A DNA stretch of 64,000 nt from an uncultured Granulosicoccus sp. (GTDB taxonomy: Bacteria; Pseudomonadota; Gammaproteobacteria; Granulosicoccales; Granulosicoccaceae), in contig CANLXI010000004.1 of NCBI GenBank assembly GCA_947495035.1, forward strand, positions 186,001 through 250,000, given 5' to 3'. The position numbers and the translations under genes were made by a program. Within the stretch, counting starts at the first letter, position 1, and each line of letters starts with the position of its first letter. This document shows, piece by piece, positions 61,713-64,000 of this stretch. The notes below the pieces were generated by a model that was not told the origin of the DNA, did no database searches, and saw only the letters and a program-made list of their open reading frames with translations.

Positions 61713-62357
61713 CTAGTGAGTGGCGAATGCCAGGATGCCATCGGCTATGTACTGCACCGACAAGGCGGCGAGCAGGACGCCCAGCAATCGCGTGACCACG
61801 AGTTTGCCTGTAGCCCCGATGTACTTGTCCAGCCAGTGTGCACCGACCAGTACCGCTGCAGTCAATGCCATCATGATCGTGATGATGCCGATCAGTGTCA
61901 GACGGCCAGCCCAGAGGCTCACGGCAGGATCCCCCGAGAGTTCCGAGGAGAGCAGGATGGTGGCCGATATCGTACCGGGCCCTGCCAGCAGCGGGATGGC
62001 CAGCGGAAAAACCGCGAGGCTCGCAATATGATCCGCCGCGGCTGTATTCGAGGCTTCCTCCCGCCGTTCCTGCCTAAATCCGTAGATCATCTCGAAAGCC
62101 GTCACGAACAGCAACAGTCCTCCAGCAATGCGGAAGGCGTCAATAGTGATGCCGATGCCATCGAGCACCGCCATGCCGGTGACAGCAAACAGCACCAGTA
62201 TGGCAAGTGCAATCCCCGAGCCGCGCAAGGCAATGCTGCGTCGCACCGATGCGCTCATGCCGGCGGTCAACCCGAGAAACAGCGGCATATTGCCCAGGGG
62301 GTCGATGGTAACGAATAGCGTGATGAACGCATTGATCACGCTGTCCATTGAAGGCAT
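61713..62357 (-). CDS. MarC-family integral membrane protein
   Basis: A protein of about 214 residues with six predicted helices. Typical MarC segments are NAFITLFVTIDPLGNMPLFL near the N-terminus and AVFPLAIPLLAGPGTISATI in the middle, both with conserved proline and glycine. Start choice is uncertain: ATGs at 62357 and 62348 and a TTG at 62384 are in frame, none with a clear ribosome-binding site. The family is named for a drug-resistance locus but its function is unproven. Confidence 0.88.
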   Translation of the reverse strand: MPSMDSVINAFITLFVTIDPLGNMPLFLGLTAGMSASVRRSIALRGSGIALAILVLFAVTGMAVLDGIGITIDAFRIAGGLLLFVTAFEMIYGFRQERREEASNTAAADHIASLAVFPLAIPLLAGPGTISATILLSSELSGDPAVSLWAGRLTLIGIITIMMALTAAVLVGAHWLDKYIGATGKLVVTRLLGVLLAALSVQYIADGILAFATH

Positions 62358-62431
62358 GGCAGAAGGCTCGAAAGTGGCAGGCAAGGGGTGGATGATCGGT
62401 GGCTATCTCATCCGCGTCAAGGCCCCCGGTG

Positions 62432-63874
62432 TCACACCGGGGCAGGGTGTTTCTGCTGCCAGTGTTCGGCAATGTCGATCCTCCGCGCCACCCAGACCTC
62501 GTCAAAGGATTGGACGTAGTCCAGAAAGCGCGCCAGAGCCGCGATACGACCGGGTCGACCAACCAGGCGGCAATGCAGTCCCACGGACATCATGCGTGGC
62601 GTCTGATCGCCTTCGGCATACAGTGTGTCGAAACTGTCCTTGAGATAGTTGTAGAACTGTTCGCCAGCGTTGAAACCCTGCGGCGATGCGAAGCGCATGT
62701 CATTGGCGTCCAGCGTGTAGGGGACGATCAGTTGCGGTTTGTCGCCGTACATGGCATCCCAGTAAGGCAGGTCATCAGCATAGCTGTCGGCGTTGTAGGT
62801 GAAGCCGCCTTCTTCGGCCACCAGACGATGCGTATTGGGACTGCATCGACCCAGGTACCAGCCTGCAGGGCGTTGCCCGGTAACGCGTGTATGTGTCTCG
62901 ATGGCCTTGTGCAGATGCTCACGCTCGACAGCCTCGTCCGTGAATTGGTAGTCGATCCAGCGATAGCCATGGCTGGCTATTTCCCAGTCGGCATCCAGCA
63001 TGGCCTTGACGGCATCGGGGTTGCGTTCCAATGCCATGGCAACGCCAAACACCGTGACCGGCAAGTTGCGCTCGGTAAAAAGGCAGTGCAGGCGCCAGAA
63101 GCCGACACGGGAGCCGTATTCGTAGATGGATTCCATGTTCATGTGCCGCACACCGCTGTGTGCCTGAGCGCCGACGATTTCCGACAGAAAGGCTTCGGAA
63201 GCCTTGTCGCCATGCAGGATGCAATTCTCGCCGCCTTCCTCGTAGTTGATCACGAACTGCACCGCAATACGTGCCTTGTTCGGCCAGGCAGCCTGTGGCG
63301 GGCGATTGCCATAGCCGATCATGTCTCGCGGGTAGGGTGCGTTGGCAATGGTCTCCAGACGCAGCAGGGCGATGCGGTTGATTTCCTGCAGCGCCCGTTC
63401 GAATTCGGCGACAGGCGCGTTCTTCAGCCGCTCTTCGAAGCCGGCGAGAATCTGGTGCCGGTCACTGCCGCGCACGGCCATGATGAAGGGCATGTCGAAA
63501 CGCGCCTTGTAGGCTGAATTCAGCTGCTCGAACCGCGCCAGTTCCTCCTTGCTGCACTGGTCGAGTCCGGCGCTGGCCTGTTCATCACTGGAGTCACTGG
63601 TGAGTTCACCCTTCAGCGCCGCCTTGCCGGCAAGGTCGGGGTGAGCACGTATCAGTACCAGTTGTTCCTCCTTGCTGGCCCGCGACAGCGTGGCGGCCAT
63701 GGCAGCTCCCAGCATCGTGACTTGTGAGTGGCTGCTATCCAGTCCGCCCTGCCAGGTGCGTTGTGCTACCCAGGGCGAATGTTCGTAGACGCCGCCGAAG
63801 CGTTCGACGAAGGCCTGTTCACTGAGACTGGCTGGCGGCTCTGTGAATGTGAAATCCGGTTGGGAACTGTTCAT
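62432..63874 (-). CDS. puuE: Fused OHCU decarboxylase and allantoinase (UraD-PuuE)
   Basis: A 480-residue bifunctional enzyme for urate breakdown. Residues 1-170 are the OHCU decarboxylase: IRAHPDLAGKAALKGELTSD, SSDEQASAGLDQCSKEELA and RFDMPFIMAVRG. Residues 175-480 are the cofactor-independent allantoinase PuuE of the polysaccharide-deacetylase fold: VQFVINYEEGGENCILHGD, DADWEIASHGYRWIDYQ and YLGRCSPNTHRL. Both parts keep their key residues. The decarboxylase comes first here. The sequential steps produce S-allantoin and then allantoate. The partner genes must lie beyond the window. Confidence 0.92.
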   Translation of the reverse strand: MNSSQPDFTFTEPPASLSEQAFVERFGGVYEHSPWVAQRTWQGGLDSSHSQVTMLGAAMAATLSRASKEEQLVLIRAHPDLAGKAALKGELTSDSSDEQASAGLDQCSKEELARFEQLNSAYKARFDMPFIMAVRGSDRHQILAGFEERLKNAPVAEFERALQEINRIALLRLETIANAPYPRDMIGYGNRPPQAAWPNKARIAVQFVINYEEGGENCILHGDKASEAFLSEIVGAQAHSGVRHMNMESIYEYGSRVGFWRLHCLFTERNLPVTVFGVAMALERNPDAVKAMLDADWEIASHGYRWIDYQFTDEAVEREHLHKAIETHTRVTGQRPAGWYLGRCSPNTHRLVAEEGGFTYNADSYADDLPYWDAMYGDKPQLIVPYTLDANDMRFASPQGFNAGEQFYNYLKDSFDTLYAEGDQTPRMMSVGLHCRLVGRPGRIAALARFLDYVQSFDEVWVARRIDIAEHWQQKHPAPV

Positions 63875-63930
63875 GGCGTATCACTGGTCCATTCAGAAGG
63901 TGGAACGGGTGCGTTCCTAGCATGAGTTCA

Positions 63931-63966
63931 TTTGTACACAAAAATGGATACAAAAACAAGTACAAA
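63931..63966. promoter_or_regulatory. Inverted repeat upstream of the urate-degradation gene
   Basis: TTTGTAC (63931-63937) and GTACAAA (63960-63966) are exact inverted copies separated by 22 bp; a related half-site ATACAAA lies between them. The first arm also overlaps the near-palindrome TTTGTACACAAA. The site is 57 bp upstream of the puuE start and may bind a purine-responsive regulator; which one is not known. Confidence 0.45.
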
Positions 63967-64000
63967 CATGTTGACACAATCTGGACAACCCTTTACTGTC

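Overview
The window looks like chromosomal DNA of a moderately GC-rich, Gram-negative proteobacterium, most likely a marine or environmental gammaproteobacterium. The basis is TRAP and LysE transporters, a YceH-family regulator, lipoproteins with lipoboxes, and proteobacterial-type regulators. Granulosicoccus or a relative would fit, but no rRNA or marker gene is present to confirm it. No tRNA, rRNA, insertion sequence, integrase or CRISPR array was seen.

Positions 1-9020 form a homogentisate (tyrosine/phenylacetate-type) catabolic module. A leftward operon encodes homogentisate dioxygenase (hmgA), fumarylacetoacetase (fahA), an unusual MBL-fold protein, an FAD monooxygenase and a DUF2783 protein cut by the window edge. 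A divergent MarR-type repressor follows, then a three-gene TRAP transporter (P-Q-M). Three copies of one operator, GTTGC-N4-GCAAC, tie the catabolic operon, the regulator and the transporter together. Two of them sit exactly between -35 and -10 boxes.

Positions 9361-32998 are mostly ordinary housekeeping and accessory genes. They include aldehyde dehydrogenase plus glutathione S-transferase, an NAD(P)-binding protein, a LysE exporter, Mn-dependent pyrophosphatase, a hipBA toxin-antitoxin pair with regularly spaced operators, a YceH protein, two hybrid histidine kinases, a PHB-depolymerase-like esterase, DUF4112, a YdjM-like membrane hydrolase, an AI-2E-type permease, DUF3034 plus a lipoprotein truncated haemoglobin, and an MFS transporter. 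Short tandem repeats of 7, 8 and 9 bp lie between several of these genes.

Positions 29761-60621 hold a complete extracellular contractile injection system (eCIS, PVC/Afp-like). The rightward structural operon encodes a DUF4255 cap/terminator protein, a partner protein, sheath, two tubes, DUF5908, a LysM protein, VgrG-like spike, PAAR tip, gp25, a J-type baseplate protein, a fibre-like protein, a second baseplate protein, a tape-measure protein and an AAA+ ATPase. The same direction continues into a signal-peptide protein with a degenerate GH18-like domain and three C-terminal membrane helices. Next come a large cargo candidate with what looks like a circularly permuted OTU protease domain, a small chaperone-like protein and a DUF4157 metallopeptidase-like cargo. 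A divergent set encodes a kinase-fold effector candidate, a short DUF4157 protein and, overlapping it, a membrane protein resembling a pentameric ligand-gated ion channel. The eCIS scaffold is known. The novelty lies in the cargo and accessory genes.

Positions 60834-64000 return to ordinary genes: a dihydrofolate-reductase-like protein, DUF3565, a MarC-family membrane protein and a fused ureidoimidazoline decarboxylase/allantoinase for urate breakdown.
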